Source: Acidimicrobiaceae bacterium (lineage in GTDB: Bacteria > Actinomycetota > Acidimicrobiia > Acidimicrobiales > RAAP-2). From it: a DNA stretch of 64,000 nucleotides. The position numbers and the translations under genes were made by a program. Numbering within the stretch: the stretch's first letter is position 1; every line of letters starts with the position of its first letter. Location of the stretch: positions 1 through 64,000 of the forward strand of contig PLKM01000058.1 in assembly GCA_003141095.1 (NCBI GenBank). Reading direction: 5' to 3'. Below are positions 1-9,614 of the stretch, in pieces. The notes beneath the pieces were generated by a model that ran no database searches, had not been told where the DNA came from, and worked only from the letters and a program-made list of their open reading frames with translations.

Positions 1-136
1 AATAGTTGTGGTGTGTGGTGTTTTCTGTGGTGTTGGATCGGATGAAATTGACGTGGGCCTGATCGAGATGGATCTGCGGTATTGCTCTCAATACGAAGGT
101 ACAGGCTGAGCCTGAGCCTGGGCCCTTGATCTTGAT

Positions 137-209
137 GGGGGGGCAGGATTTGAACTTGCGACCTCCAGTTCAGGGGTTCAACGGACTCCCAACTTCTAGC
201 TACCTGCCT
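137..209 (-). pseudogene. tRNA-like remnant (3' half recognisable, 5' acceptor not matching)
   Basis: Minus strand reads ...GGAGGTCGCAAGTTCAAATCCTGCCCCCCC: variable-loop/T-arm-like block with TTCAAAT loop, but a mismatched T stem and no matching 5' acceptor strand; overlaps the permease stop codon. Confidence 0.35.
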
Positions 210-1312
210 CGACCCCGGATGCACCGCATGGCCGCGAAGCCGCATAGCGCCGTCATGGCCAGTATGACGAGCCCCACGGCTGCCTGAAGAATCCAGAAAT
301 GGTCGGCTGGCTGGTACGTGAACCAGTACACGTAATGATGCAACGCCAGCCACCGCTTCGCGGCATTGGGATCGTTTGCCCCTCCCTTCGATTGGTACAA
401 GCCGATGACGTGATCACGAACCCTATTTGCCGCGCGGCTCCCCAGCACTCGTCCTCCAGGACCGACGAACCAGCCATTCACAAGCAAGCTCCCGCTTGGC
501 CCTACGCCCTCGGATGCAACTGTGTTGATCGTGCCGAGCGGGAAATAGCTGAGCATTAAACGCGATGACGCCACGGCACCGATATCGAGGATTCGCGGGA
601 GAAACTGACTGACCGCGAGGAGGATCCCGCCGACGGTGAGTGCGGTGGCGGCTATCGCAGCGACCGTGCGCTTTACGAGTGCCCCAATGAACGTCCCGAG
701 CAACAGGGCGAAGAGTGTCCAGACCGGCGTCATCCACCAGGTCGTCATGAACAGTCCGGCCTGCCAATGGCTTCCAACCGCAATGTTGATCACGGCGTAG
801 GGGTGTATGTACCATCCCTCGAGTAGGAATCCGAGCACCACGGCCACGGGCGTCACGATCAAGGCCAGCATTGCAAGGGTCACGAGCAGCAATCGGGTGC
901 GGCCCACCCCCTGGGTCCAGGCGAAGCGATACGTGCCCAGTTCCATCTCGCGCGCGACCAACGGCGCTCCGACGAAAGCTCCAACGACCAAGGGAAATAA
1001 GCGGAGCGCGATGACGAGCGGCGTGAAGCTCGGGATATCGGCAAATTCGTTGGCCGTGTTGGCACACACTTGGAGATCGATCGGATGAGCGAGCGTGCAC
1101 CCGGCCCCGAGGTAACTCGCGTAGTGCGCGTTAACCGCGTCACGCCCGATGACGATGGCAACGACGAGGGTAAAAAACGCGACGAGAATGGTAATCAACG
1201 CCGCGCGATGCTGTATCAGAGCGACGCGCATGAGGCGCCGCCACGAGACGGGTTGCCCCAACGGGTGCCGGTCGCTCGTGGCGACTGAAGAAGAGGCGAC
1301 TGTTGTCGTCAC
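200..1312 (-). CDS. ABC-2 type transporter permease
   Basis: Multiple hydrophobic segments; downstream of ABC ATPase on the same strand; GTG start at 1312 (VTTTVASS...) preferred over the ORF-track start that overlaps the ATPase. Confidence 0.75.
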   Translation of the reverse strand: MTTTVASSSVATSDRHPLGQPVSWRRLMRVALIQHRAALITILVAFFTLVVAIVIGRDAVNAHYASYLGAGCTLAHPIDLQVCANTANEFADIPSFTPLVIALRLFPLVVGAFVGAPLVAREMELGTYRFAWTQGVGRTRLLLVTLAMLALIVTPVAVVLGFLLEGWYIHPYAVINIAVGSHWQAGLFMTTWWMTPVWTLFALLLGTFIGALVKRTVAAIAATALTVGGILLAVSQFLPRILDIGAVASSRLMLSYFPLGTINTVASEGVGPSGSLLVNGWFVGPGGRVLGSRAANRVRDHVIGLYQSKGGANDPNAAKRWLALHHYVYWFTYQPADHFWILQAAVGLVILAMTALCGFAAMRCIRGRGR

Positions 1313-1316
1313 GTTG

Positions 1317-2222
1317 TCACCTGCCTGCACGGTTCGTCGCAACCGCAAGCGGGCCGGGCATCGCAGAGGCGGACGGTGCGCGCAGGTAGGCAAGCACGAG
1401 TTCATCGAGCGAGATGCTCTCGGCCAGCCAACCGTTCGGGAACTCCATCGGCGCATCTAACCGGGCGACGAACTGGGTCTGTCGCCCCGCGTGCTGGGAC
1501 TGGACGACAATCAACTGATCGGCCACGCTCTCCGCCTCGTTTGTAGGTCCGCTTAACACCACGTGCCTGGCGAGAAGGTCGTCAATCGCTCCCACCATCT
1601 GGACACGACCGTGACTCATCAAAATCAAGTAGTCGGCCACTCGCTCCAACTCTGACACCACGTGCGAGGAGAAAATCACCGAAAGGCCCTCCTCGGCCAC
1701 GGTGGACATGACGACGGCCATCACTTCATGCCGCGCCAGCGGATCGAGTCGGGCGAGCGGCTCGTCGAGCACGAGAAGTTCGGGATGTCGAGCGAGTGCC
1801 AGTGCGAGTGCGAGTTGAGCCTGTTGGCCGCCAGAGAGTCTGCCCACTCGGCGCTCGAGCGGGATATCGAGGTTCGCCAGGCGTGTTTCTGCCAGATTTC
1901 GGTCGAAGTTCTGGTTCAAGTTGGCCGCCACCGTCAGCATCGCTCGCACCGTAATTTGGCGATACAACGGTGCCTCCTGCGCCACAAAGGCCACGCGATC
2001 AAGGGCGTCGGGCGATCCGGCCTCAATGCCACCGAGCACGGTTATCTCCCCAGCCGTTTGGGTGGTTAGTCCGACCACGCAATGGAGCAGCGTTGTCTTA
2101 CCTGCACCATTCGACCCGACGAGGGCGACGATATGCCCTTCGGGCACCGCGAGGGTGCAGTCGCGAAGCGCCCAAGTGCCCCGATAGGACACACCGAGCC
2201 CGAAGCTCTCAACGACGTTCAC
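1317..2222 (-). CDS. ABC transporter ATP-binding protein
   Basis: Walker A GSNGAGKTT, signature LSGGQQAQL, Walker B LLVLDEP. Confidence 0.93.
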   Translation of the reverse strand: MNVVESFGLGVSYRGTWALRDCTLAVPEGHIVALVGSNGAGKTTLLHCVVGLTTQTAGEITVLGGIEAGSPDALDRVAFVAQEAPLYRQITVRAMLTVAANLNQNFDRNLAETRLANLDIPLERRVGRLSGGQQAQLALALALARHPELLVLDEPLARLDPLARHEVMAVVMSTVAEEGLSVIFSSHVVSELERVADYLILMSHGRVQMVGAIDDLLARHVVLSGPTNEAESVADQLIVVQSQHAGRQTQFVARLDAPMEFPNGWLAESISLDELVLAYLRAPSASAMPGPLAVATNRAGR

Positions 2223-2719
2223 GCAGCTCCTCCCGTCTCGTCCAACACGACGCGACGCGGGCGACGGGTCGGGCGACGCTCTTCGGAGCGGTTAGAAAAA
2301 TCCAGTAACGCGCTCGTGAAAAGCGCGGCGATCCCGTCCTCGTCGAGGCCGGCCGCCGCCGCCTCGCGTAGCCACCCTGTAACAAGACTGCGTCGCAGCG
2401 TTGTCAACTCGGGGAGTCCCACCGTTTCCGGTGCCGCCTCCACGAAAGTACCGAGACCCGGATGGGCGCCAACTAATCCCTTCTGCTCGAGATCGCGATA
2501 TGCCTTAAGCACGGTATTGGGATTGATGGATAAGGAGACGACGACATCTTTTATTCGAGGAAGTTGGTCACCTCGTTGCAAGTAACCAAGCCGGATTGCG
2601 TTCTCTACCTGCTGGACGAGTTGAAGGTAGGTGGGCACGCCCGAACGCGGGTCCAACCGAAATACGACGGAGGAGACTGGGCCGCCCTCCCCCGTGGAGT
2701 TATTATATTTATCTATCAT
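2219..2719 (-). CDS. GntR family transcriptional regulator, YtrA-like
   Basis: FRLDPRSGVPTYLQLVQQVENAIRLGYLQRGDQLPRIKDV...NPNTVLKAYRDLEQKGLV winged-helix; ATGA overlap with ABC ATPase. Confidence 0.9.
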   Translation of the reverse strand: MIDKYNNSTGEGGPVSSVVFRLDPRSGVPTYLQLVQQVENAIRLGYLQRGDQLPRIKDVVVSLSINPNTVLKAYRDLEQKGLVGAHPGLGTFVEAAPETVGLPELTTLRRSLVTGWLREAAAAGLDEDGIAALFTSALLDFSNRSEERRPTRRPRRVVLDETGGAA

Positions 2720-2738
2720 GATAGATAAAGTCTATCAC
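2708..2738. promoter_or_regulatory. Probable GntR operator: 22-bp perfect palindrome plus a third half-site
   Basis: TTTATCTATCATGATAGATAAA (2708-2729) is its own reverse complement; TCTATCAC at 2731-2738 repeats the half-site TCTATCAT. Confidence 0.7.
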
Positions 2739-2970
2739 TTTAAACGACGGGCAACCTATTTCAATACTGGAGTTATTCGGCGACCCAAAATAACAAGGAC
2801 CTGCTCTCGGGTCTGGTGCGGGCTCTTTGAGCGAGTCGGCGACAGTAACGGGGCTGCTGAGGCTTCTGGTTTCACACTCAAATTTTCCCGTCGCGATTCG
2901 ACCCTTATCTTTGGTGAAGGGATTCGTGCTCACCGGACATTTAGATGTGATGGGTGATTCGAGGAGACTG

Positions 2971-3513
2971 ATGGCCAAGAAGGATGAGGAGTTCGCGCGA
3001 GTCGTGGCGACACACCGCAACGCCCTCTTGCGCTACGGGCTGCGCCGTCTCGACGATCACTCCACCGCTGAGGATCTCGTGGCCGAGACCTTCGTTATCG
3101 TCTGGCGACGATTCGAGGAACTGCCCCCTCGCGATGAGGAGTTGTTTTGGTTCTACGGCATCGCTGGGCGCGTGCTCGCCAACCTGCTCCGTGGACGTCA
3201 GCGCTCGATGCGGCTGGAAGCTCGCCTCGCCTTTGAGCGTGAGAGTGATCTCGAGACCCCCCGCTACACCGAATACGACGTCGAGGCGCTGCTCACGGGA
3301 CTTAGTGAACTGAGCCCAGAAGAGCGTGAGCTCATTCAGTTCGCCTACTGGGAGAAGCTCTCGTACCGCGAGATGGGTATCGCGCTGGGGTGCAGCGAGA
3401 AGGCCGCTGGCATCAGGCTTTCGAGGGCTCGACAACACCTGCGTGAGCGACTCAATCCGTCCAGCGTCGAAGCGACTGTGTCGCCACTACGACGTGAGGG
3501 GACCGACTCATGA
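2971..3513 (+). CDS. ECF-type RNA polymerase sigma factor
   Basis: RYGLRRLDDHSTAEDLVAETFVIVWRRFEELP (region 2) and LSPEERELIQFAYWEKLSYREMGIALGCSEKAAGIRLSRARQHLRERL (region 4); GAGGAG before ATG 2971. Confidence 0.9.
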   Translation: MAKKDEEFARVVATHRNALLRYGLRRLDDHSTAEDLVAETFVIVWRRFEELPPRDEELFWFYGIAGRVLANLLRGRQRSMRLEARLAFERESDLETPRYTEYDVEALLTGLSELSPEERELIQFAYWEKLSYREMGIALGCSEKAAGIRLSRARQHLRERLNPSSVEATVSPLRREGTDS

Positions 3514-4640
3514 ATGAGGACCTGCTCAGTAACGTGATGGCTGGCATCGATCTCGCGCGTGACCTCACTGACGAGACCCTCGACAGTCTCGTACCTCATG
3601 AACAACTCATGTCCAAGATCACGGCTGGCATTGGTGGTGCGGTACCCGAGCCTCGGACTGTACGGATACCGGTCTGGCGACGGATGCCCGCGCTCGTCGG
3701 CGCGAGCGCGGCAGCGGCGACCATTGCGATAGCGGGAGCCGTCACCCTCTTCAGCTCGGCGCCCTTGGTCATTCAGAGCACGGCTGTGGGGCCAAGCAGG
3801 GGTGTGCAGACAACCGTCTCGCACGAAAAGGTCACGACGGGTACCGGAGTCACGCTGACCGGAACTGGCGCGGTCGTGGGTTTCGATGTCAGCAACAACC
3901 GCTATGTCCACACGTTCCAACTGGACAATGGGGCGTTCACCGTAGGACCAGCCCCTGCGTCGATGAAGACGCCGGCGGACGCTTCAGGGTTCTCGAGACG
4001 AATCTGGGCGACCTCCCAACTCCAGGGTTATTCGAAGCAGCCGCTAGGGTCGCTCGGGTTCGGATTAGTCACTATCACCAAGCGTGTTGCCGGAGTGCCG
4101 GTGGTCACAAGGGTTCTGGCGTGGGTGGGCCTCGCCTACGAGACCGCTTCGTATCACTGTCCGATGCAGACGAACGGACAGTCAACACAACAGCTGTTGC
4201 GCCAAGCACCCTACAGCGGGATGGCGGTGGTCGTCGCGGGCCAGTCCTCTGGTTCACCAGCCGTGATCTACATCGCCAAGAGCGTGCGCTGCGGACGTCT
4301 CTATCCGGCCGAACTCGCCAACGCCATGGAGCAGTTCTCTCTGCCGTGGAGGTTCGTTGGCAAGGTTGGCGCGTCGAACGTCGTAATCGACGTCTCACCG
4401 CCACCGTGCGGTCGCATCGTTAGCGACGCCGTCGCCGGGACTTGGCGTTCCGGTTTCCTGTCATCCATCACGATTACCGAGTACGGGACCGCACCGGAAT
4501 ACACAGTTGGGTTCCAAGGATGCCCAGTGGCTACGTCTGTGAGAGAGGTCATTGACCTCCGGGGTCCGACGTCATCCAGCACCCGTTTCGTCCACCCCGA
4601 GGCCGGTCCAATGAAGGTCGTCGCCAATGCCACCAAGTAA
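3510..4640 (+). CDS. Single-pass membrane protein, candidate anti-sigma factor/sensor
   Basis: ATGA overlap with the sigma gene; ~50-aa cytoplasmic N-term, one TM segment (ALVGASAAAATIAIAGAVTLF), ~290-aa exported domain. Confidence 0.6.
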   Translation: MNEDLLSNVMAGIDLARDLTDETLDSLVPHEQLMSKITAGIGGAVPEPRTVRIPVWRRMPALVGASAAAATIAIAGAVTLFSSAPLVIQSTAVGPSRGVQTTVSHEKVTTGTGVTLTGTGAVVGFDVSNNRYVHTFQLDNGAFTVGPAPASMKTPADASGFSRRIWATSQLQGYSKQPLGSLGFGLVTITKRVAGVPVVTRVLAWVGLAYETASYHCPMQTNGQSTQQLLRQAPYSGMAVVVAGQSSGSPAVIYIAKSVRCGRLYPAELANAMEQFSLPWRFVGKVGASNVVIDVSPPPCGRIVSDAVAGTWRSGFLSSITITEYGTAPEYTVGFQGCPVATSVREVIDLRGPTSSSTRFVHPEAGPMKVVANATK

Positions 4641-4653
4641 CGAAGGTCCACCC

Positions 4654-5532
4654 ATGTCGCTAGCCCCCCGCCAACAACGCATCAGGATCGTCACGTTCGT
4701 CGTCGGCATGTTGCTCTTGGTTATCCCACTCACCACACCTTTGGCCGGTGCTACGACCAAACACGCAACGTCACCTCCGATCTGTCGGCCGGGCCAACTA
4801 CTTCCCTCGATGAGCCCGCTGAAGGGGACGTACTCTTCGTCTGCTGGTTTCCGGGCGACACTATGGTTTCAGAACGCGGATGGAGCTTGCACACTCTTCG
4901 TCGACGATGTCCCGGTGCAGGCCGTCAGTGGGCCATCCCGCACGCCGGTCGGGATTGGCTCATTGAGTGGAGCCGTCGCTTACCCGTCGTTGGTCCTGGC
5001 TCACGGCGACCTGGCCTACGCCAGTGTGTCTATCGGATCGATCTCTACGGCCGCATTCAAGAAGATGATGCGCGAGCACGGCAGCTCGTGCTCTCCGAAA
5101 TACGCTGACGGGATCGAAGTGGTGTCGAACCTAAAGGTCCGCAGTGACTCGTGGCCGTCGCACTACTTCGCCCTACCCGAGCAGGTGCCGGTCTGCACCA
5201 AGGACTACTTCAACATCACGGCCGGGGTCATTGCGAAGTCGCCCGTCGGCCTCATCAAGGGCCGACTCGAAACCAATGGTGGACCAAGCCCATCTTCGGG
5301 GTACCGGCCGTACCCGGGAACGGTTTGGGCGACGGCCGGAAGCGGTGAGCCCTTTGGCGCCACAGTTCCTACCAGCGGGTACTTCGAGTTTCGAGTCCCA
5401 GTGGGGACTTACCAGTTGACTGGTGCCTCTCCCATGTACGGCAACGGAACGTACCGTTGCCTTGGAATTCACAAGTTGGCGGTGAAAGCGAACGTGACTG
5501 CGAGAGAGAATGTCATCTGCATCGAGAAGTGA
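4654..5532 (+). CDS. Secreted protein, DUF4232-like N-domain plus carboxypeptidase-regulatory-like C-domain
   Basis: Signal peptide MSLAPRQQRIRIVTFVVGMLLLVIPLTTPLAGA; CRPGQL...ATLWFQNADGACTLF pattern; C-terminal LIKGRLETNGGP...SGYFEFRVPVGTYQLTGASP. Confidence 0.55.
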   Translation: MSLAPRQQRIRIVTFVVGMLLLVIPLTTPLAGATTKHATSPPICRPGQLLPSMSPLKGTYSSSAGFRATLWFQNADGACTLFVDDVPVQAVSGPSRTPVGIGSLSGAVAYPSLVLAHGDLAYASVSIGSISTAAFKKMMREHGSSCSPKYADGIEVVSNLKVRSDSWPSHYFALPEQVPVCTKDYFNITAGVIAKSPVGLIKGRLETNGGPSPSSGYRPYPGTVWATAGSGEPFGATVPTSGYFEFRVPVGTYQLTGASPMYGNGTYRCLGIHKLAVKANVTARENVICIEK

Positions 5533-5779
5533 CCACCCTCGGAAAAGTAGTCAGCACCAACCAGCAGTGCAACGGTGCAGAAATTTCTCGTCGGGCCTCC
5601 GACAATGGGAAGTTGTCGAGCCCTGAGAATTGGATTTTGGTCAATTGACGCAATTTCAGCAGGGAGTAATGCCCCCAACCAATTACCTCATCGCAAAGTC
5701 TCCGGGAATTTGTAACGGTGTCTAAATCACAATTTGCTGAGGCCAACGCGGGAGACCCAGTGTCTTGAGTCCCGGGTGG

Positions 5780-7024
5780 TCAGGTGTCCGAACGGACCCA
5801 TCGCAGACCCCCATCCGTTGAGATGAATAACGAAGACTTCTCTAGTGACGTTAAGACAATCTCACTACCGAGACCCTTTGAAGTAAAGGAGACAGGTCCA
5901 AAAAATGAGTTGAAGACATTTGATCTGACCGAAGAGACCGTGGTCCACGACTTGGCGTCATTGCGCGAGACTTCTAGATGCTGAATGGACGACTGACCGC
6001 GTCGGACCAACTTCTCAACGAAGATCGACTCGGAGGATGTCGCCTTAGGCGTACTTGCAACACCTCCTAGCCACTGAGTTGTGTAGCCAGCACCAACTTC
6101 TCTGACTGGTGCAAACTTCAACCCTGCGTCGTGTGAGGAGAAGAGCCACTCGGTGTTCATTTTTAGTTTCGCGGGCGTTCCCGATGCGACGTCTCCTCCG
6201 TAGCCACCGATGGTACAAACATCAAGCAAGTTTGTCGAAGAGGACGCGACCGGTACTGCGTCGCTGTCGCCAACTGGGCCACAGGGTCCATTCCACTTCA
6301 CCCAGGCGCCAGAAGGAGTCAGACGGGCCAGTCCCGTCGCACCTCGGTCGTTTCCGACCATCAACCATCCACTTTTACCTCGGAACACCAGTGCGCCTTC
6401 CATGGTGGTTCCACCCGCCGCCTGGTACAGAGTCGGAGTTGAGACTCGTTGCCACGTGTTACTCGCCACTGGAGCTCGCCAGAGACCGAAGGCGTCGTCG
6501 GTGTGCCACACAATCGCGTAGGACCAACCGTTGCTCGAGCTCATCGTGAGTACGTCATACTTCATTCCCAAAGTGGATGCGGCTATCTGGCTCCAGGTCT
6601 GGCCACCATCATGAGTAGCCCACAACTCAGCGACGGGAAGAGAGCTACTTCCGGGTACGTTGATCGTCCCGTAAATCCACCCGTCCGCACTGTTTGCAAA
6701 ATAGACATCGGGTTGGTTCTGGGGGAAGTCGGAAAGGGAACTGTAGACATTCACCCACGTTTGCAGAGCAGTAGGCATGGCCACGTCAGACCACGACTTA
6801 CCCTCATTCTCGGTTCGTTCAAGGCGAATACACGCTCCCGTACCGCACTTGGATGTAGTGAGGGCCCAGCCCTCTCCTGACGAGACGAACGTTACCGAGA
6901 GAGGTGATGCCGGGGGAGAAGCCGTTGCCGCTCCTGCAGTTGAAGCCGGAAGAGAAAGCAACACCGCGCTGAGCAAAGTAACGAGTGCGGCTAGTGCTGT
7001 AGTGGTTCTCTTCGTTCGATACAT
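5780..7024 (-). CDS. Secreted Asp-box (BNR/YCF48-like) beta-propeller protein
   Basis: Signal peptide MYRTKRTTTALAALVTLLSAVLLSLPASTAGAA; Asp-box-like motifs TENEGKSW, THDGGQTW, SHDAGLKF, SRNDAKSW, STDGGLRW; AGGAGG upstream of ATG 7024. Confidence 0.75.
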   Translation of the reverse strand: MYRTKRTTTALAALVTLLSAVLLSLPASTAGAATASPPASPLSVTFVSSGEGWALTTSKCGTGACIRLERTENEGKSWSDVAMPTALQTWVNVYSSLSDFPQNQPDVYFANSADGWIYGTINVPGSSSLPVAELWATHDGGQTWSQIAASTLGMKYDVLTMSSSNGWSYAIVWHTDDAFGLWRAPVASNTWQRVSTPTLYQAAGGTTMEGALVFRGKSGWLMVGNDRGATGLARLTPSGAWVKWNGPCGPVGDSDAVPVASSSTNLLDVCTIGGYGGDVASGTPAKLKMNTEWLFSSHDAGLKFAPVREVGAGYTTQWLGGVASTPKATSSESIFVEKLVRRGQSSIQHLEVSRNDAKSWTTVSSVRSNVFNSFFGPVSFTSKGLGSEIVLTSLEKSSLFISTDGGLRWVRSDT

Positions 7025-7653
7025 GATGGACCTCCTGGTAATTCTTAGCGCAAGTGTGCACATCCTCTAATTGTCCTGAGAATGGAGTCACAAGCCCACT
7101 AAATCAACTCAAAATTCCGCTAAGCGCCGAATGCTGGTTGGTCAAGAGCGCTGGGGGCACGTTCCTAAGATGCCAGTCAACTGGTAGCGAGACGTCTCAT
7201 GCGTACTGATGGCGACCGCGACGAGCGAGCTGACGAGCGGCGAGTGCGGCTGCCTCGAAGATTGCCGTCAGTACCCACTGAAGCGACCAGTAGTGACTCT
7301 CGGATTGGTACTGCCACACCCAATGAAGGTGAGCCACGAGCGCGCAGTGCGCCTCACTAGCGCTCGACGACACCCGGTTGGGGCACGCGCCAGCGTGGTG
7401 CGAGAGGGTCGACCACGTCCTGCCGGCCGCTGGAGTCGTCCGTCCGATATGGAGACGCTCGTTATTGAAACTGGTGAACGTCGTCAGCATTGATGATCCA
7501 GGTAACCCGCAGAACAAAATCCGTAAGTGAAAGTCACAGTAGATCGCGACCGGTTTCGCGCTGACCAATCTTCTTCCAAATCTCCAAATCTTCATGCCGT
7601 TGCCCAGTCGGCGCGACCGTTGGGTTGCACGAGCCCGTAGAGCTTTACTACTT

Positions 7654-7729
7654 TGGTGCGCCGGCCGGGACTTGAACCCGGAACCTGTTGATTAAGAGTC
7701 AAATGCTCTGCCAATTGAGCTACCGGCGC
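7654..7729 (-). tRNA. tRNA-Lys (CTT)
   Basis: GCGCCGGTAGCTCAATTGGCAGAGCATTTGACTCTTAATCAACAGGTTCCGGGTTCAAGTCCCGGCCGGCGCACCA; cloverleaf intact, CCA encoded. Confidence 0.97.
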
Positions 7730-7766
7730 GAGATGAGTCTATACCGCCTCGCGCCGGGCCCGCGTA

Positions 7767-9191
7767 CTAGTTGTGCTGCACGGCCTTCACTTCGAGGAAC
7801 TCTTCGAAGCCGTACTGTCCCAGTTCACGACCAATACCGGACTGCTTGTAGCCACCAAACGGCGCGACAATATTGAAGGCTCCGCCGTTGATCTCCACTT
7901 GGCCGGTGCGAATCTTGCGCGCCACTTCGAACGCCTTCTCATCGCTGGCGGCCCACACGCCTCCGGCGAGTCCGTACGCAGAATCGTTCGCGATCGCGAT
8001 CGCCTCCTCTTCGGTGTCGTACGGGATGATTGAAAGAACCGGTCCGAAGATCTCCTCCTGGGCGATGGTCATGTCGTTGGTGACGTCGGAGAAAATCGTT
8101 GGCTGCACGTAGTAGCCCTGCTCGAGTCCCTCGGGTGGAGTGACCCCGCCGCAGATGATGCGGGCGCCTTCGTCGATTCCCTTGTTGATGTAGTCGCGCA
8201 CGCGCTGCTGCTGGGCGGCGCTGACAAGGGGGCCGAGCAGGCTCGAGCCCGTAATCGGGTCACCGGGCTGCAGACCCGACGCCGCCGCGACGGCGAGGTC
8301 TTCGACTTCAGCGAGGTGCGAACGAGGCACGACCATGCGAGTCAGCGCCGAGCAGGTCTGACCGGAGTTCAAGTAGCACTTGAAGACGCCGTCGCCCACG
8401 GCTTTCGAAAGGTCGGCGCCTTCGAGGATGATGTTGGCGGACTTTCCACCCAGTTCGAGCGAGACGCGCTTCACCATCTCCGCCGCGATCTGCATGACGC
8501 GCTTACCGGCCCTGGTTGAGCCGGTGAACGAGACCATGTCGGTCTTCGGGTGCGCGACAATCGCTTCGCCAACCACCGGTCCGAGACCGGTCACCATGTT
8601 GAACACGCCCTTCGGTAGTCCGACTTCGTGAATGATGTCGGCGAGGATGAAGGCGTTGATGGGAGCGACTTCGCTCGGCTTCAAGACCACGGTGCAGCCG
8701 GCGGCGAGTGATGCGCCAACTTTGTTCGCGATCTGGTGCAACGGGTAGTTCCACGGCGTGATGGCGGCGACCACGCCGACCGGCTCGCGCACCAAGGTTG
8801 AGTTTCCGACTTCTTCTTCCCAGGTGAACTCGGCGGCGCGCTTGGCGTTGTCCGCGAACGTCATCGTGGGTAGGCCGGCCTGGATGCCCTTGGCGAGCAT
8901 GAGCGGCATGCCCACTTCGTGGGCGATGGTGAGGGCAATTTCGTCGCTGCGTTCGGCCAACTTCTCGGAGATTCGAACGAGAAACTCGCCGCGTTCCTTC
9001 GGACTGGTGTTCGACCACGCCGCGAAGGCGGCGGCGGCGGCTTCAACCGCCCGGTTGGCCTCGTTAACCGTGCCAGCGGGAATGGTGGCGTAGAGCTCGC
9101 CAGTCCCGGATGTTGTCACTTCCAGCGTTTCGCCCGAAGCAGCTTTTACCCATTCGCCGTTTATGTAGAACGAATCGCGAACAATTGACAT
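7767..9191 (-). CDS. Aldehyde dehydrogenase family protein
   Basis: [12 protein letters not shown] and [12 protein letters not shown] catalytic motifs, [20 protein letters not shown] before ATG. Confidence 0.96.
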   Translation of the reverse strand: MSIVRDSFYINGEWVKAASGETLEVTTSGTGELYATIPAGTVNEANRAVEAAAAAFAAWSNTSPKERGEFLVRISEKLAERSDEIALTIAHEVGMPLMLAKGIQAGLPTMTFADNAKRAAEFTWEEEVGNSTLVREPVGVVAAITPWNYPLHQIANKVGASLAAGCTVVLKPSEVAPINAFILADIIHEVGLPKGVFNMVTGLGPVVGEAIVAHPKTDMVSFTGSTRAGKRVMQIAAEMVKRVSLELGGKSANIILEGADLSKAVGDGVFKCYLNSGQTCSALTRMVVPRSHLAEVEDLAVAAASGLQPGDPITGSSLLGPLVSAAQQQRVRDYINKGIDEGARIICGGVTPPEGLEQGYYVQPTIFSDVTNDMTIAQEEIFGPVLSIIPYDTEEEAIAIANDSAYGLAGGVWAASDEKAFEVARKIRTGQVEINGGAFNIVAPFGGYKQSGIGRELGQYGFEEFLEVKAVQHN

Positions 9192-9262
9192 GGTTCCCCC
9201 TCTGTGGTCTGGCCTCAGGCCATAAGGGGAAATCTACACGTTGTCGTCAACCGTTCCAACAG

Positions 9263-9307
9263 AAAAAACACCCGACTTCTGACCGTGAGGATACGAAGTC
9301 GGGTGTT
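9263..9307 (-). terminator. Intrinsic terminator downstream of tRNA-His
   Basis: Minus strand AACACCCGACTTC-N15-GAAGTCGGGTGTT followed by TTTTCTG. Confidence 0.85.
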
Positions 9308-9313
9308 GCGTGG

Positions 9314-9388
9314 GGTGAGCGACGGGGATCGAACCCGCGACCTCCAGGACCACAACCTGGCGCTCTAACCAACTGAGCTACGCCCACC
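9314..9388 (-). tRNA. tRNA-His (GTG)
   Basis: GTGGGCGTAGCTCAGTTGGTTAGAGCGCCAGGTTGTGGTCCTGGAGGTCGCGGGTTCGATCCCCGTCGCTCAC, with G-1/C73. Confidence 0.97.
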
Positions 9389-9462
9389 AAGCGTCTCCAG
9401 TATGGCACAGCAACCAGGCGGTTCCAAGAGAGCTCCGGCGCCGTTCACTACGATAATGACGC

Positions 9463-9539
9463 GCCCCTGTAGCTCAACTGGATAGAGCGGACGGTTTCTA
9501 CCCGTCAGGCTGCGGGTTCAAGTCCTGCCGGGGGCACCA
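9463..9539 (+). tRNA. tRNA-Arg (TCT)
   Basis: GCCCCTGTAGCTCAACTGGATAGAGCGGACGGTTTCTACCCGTCAGGCTGCGGGTTCAAGTCCTGCCGGGGGCACCA. Confidence 0.96.
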
Positions 9540-9614
9540 CTGCGATGTTGCAAAACTTCGGATGCGCAGTTTCGTTGGCCGCCGACACGGCCGCACCGAT
9601 TCACGACGACTGGC

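Noticed and set aside
9110-9376. ORF encoding ...WGERRGSNPRPPGPQPGALTN
   Set aside because: Antisense translation of tRNA-His (GTG); well-known annotation artefact
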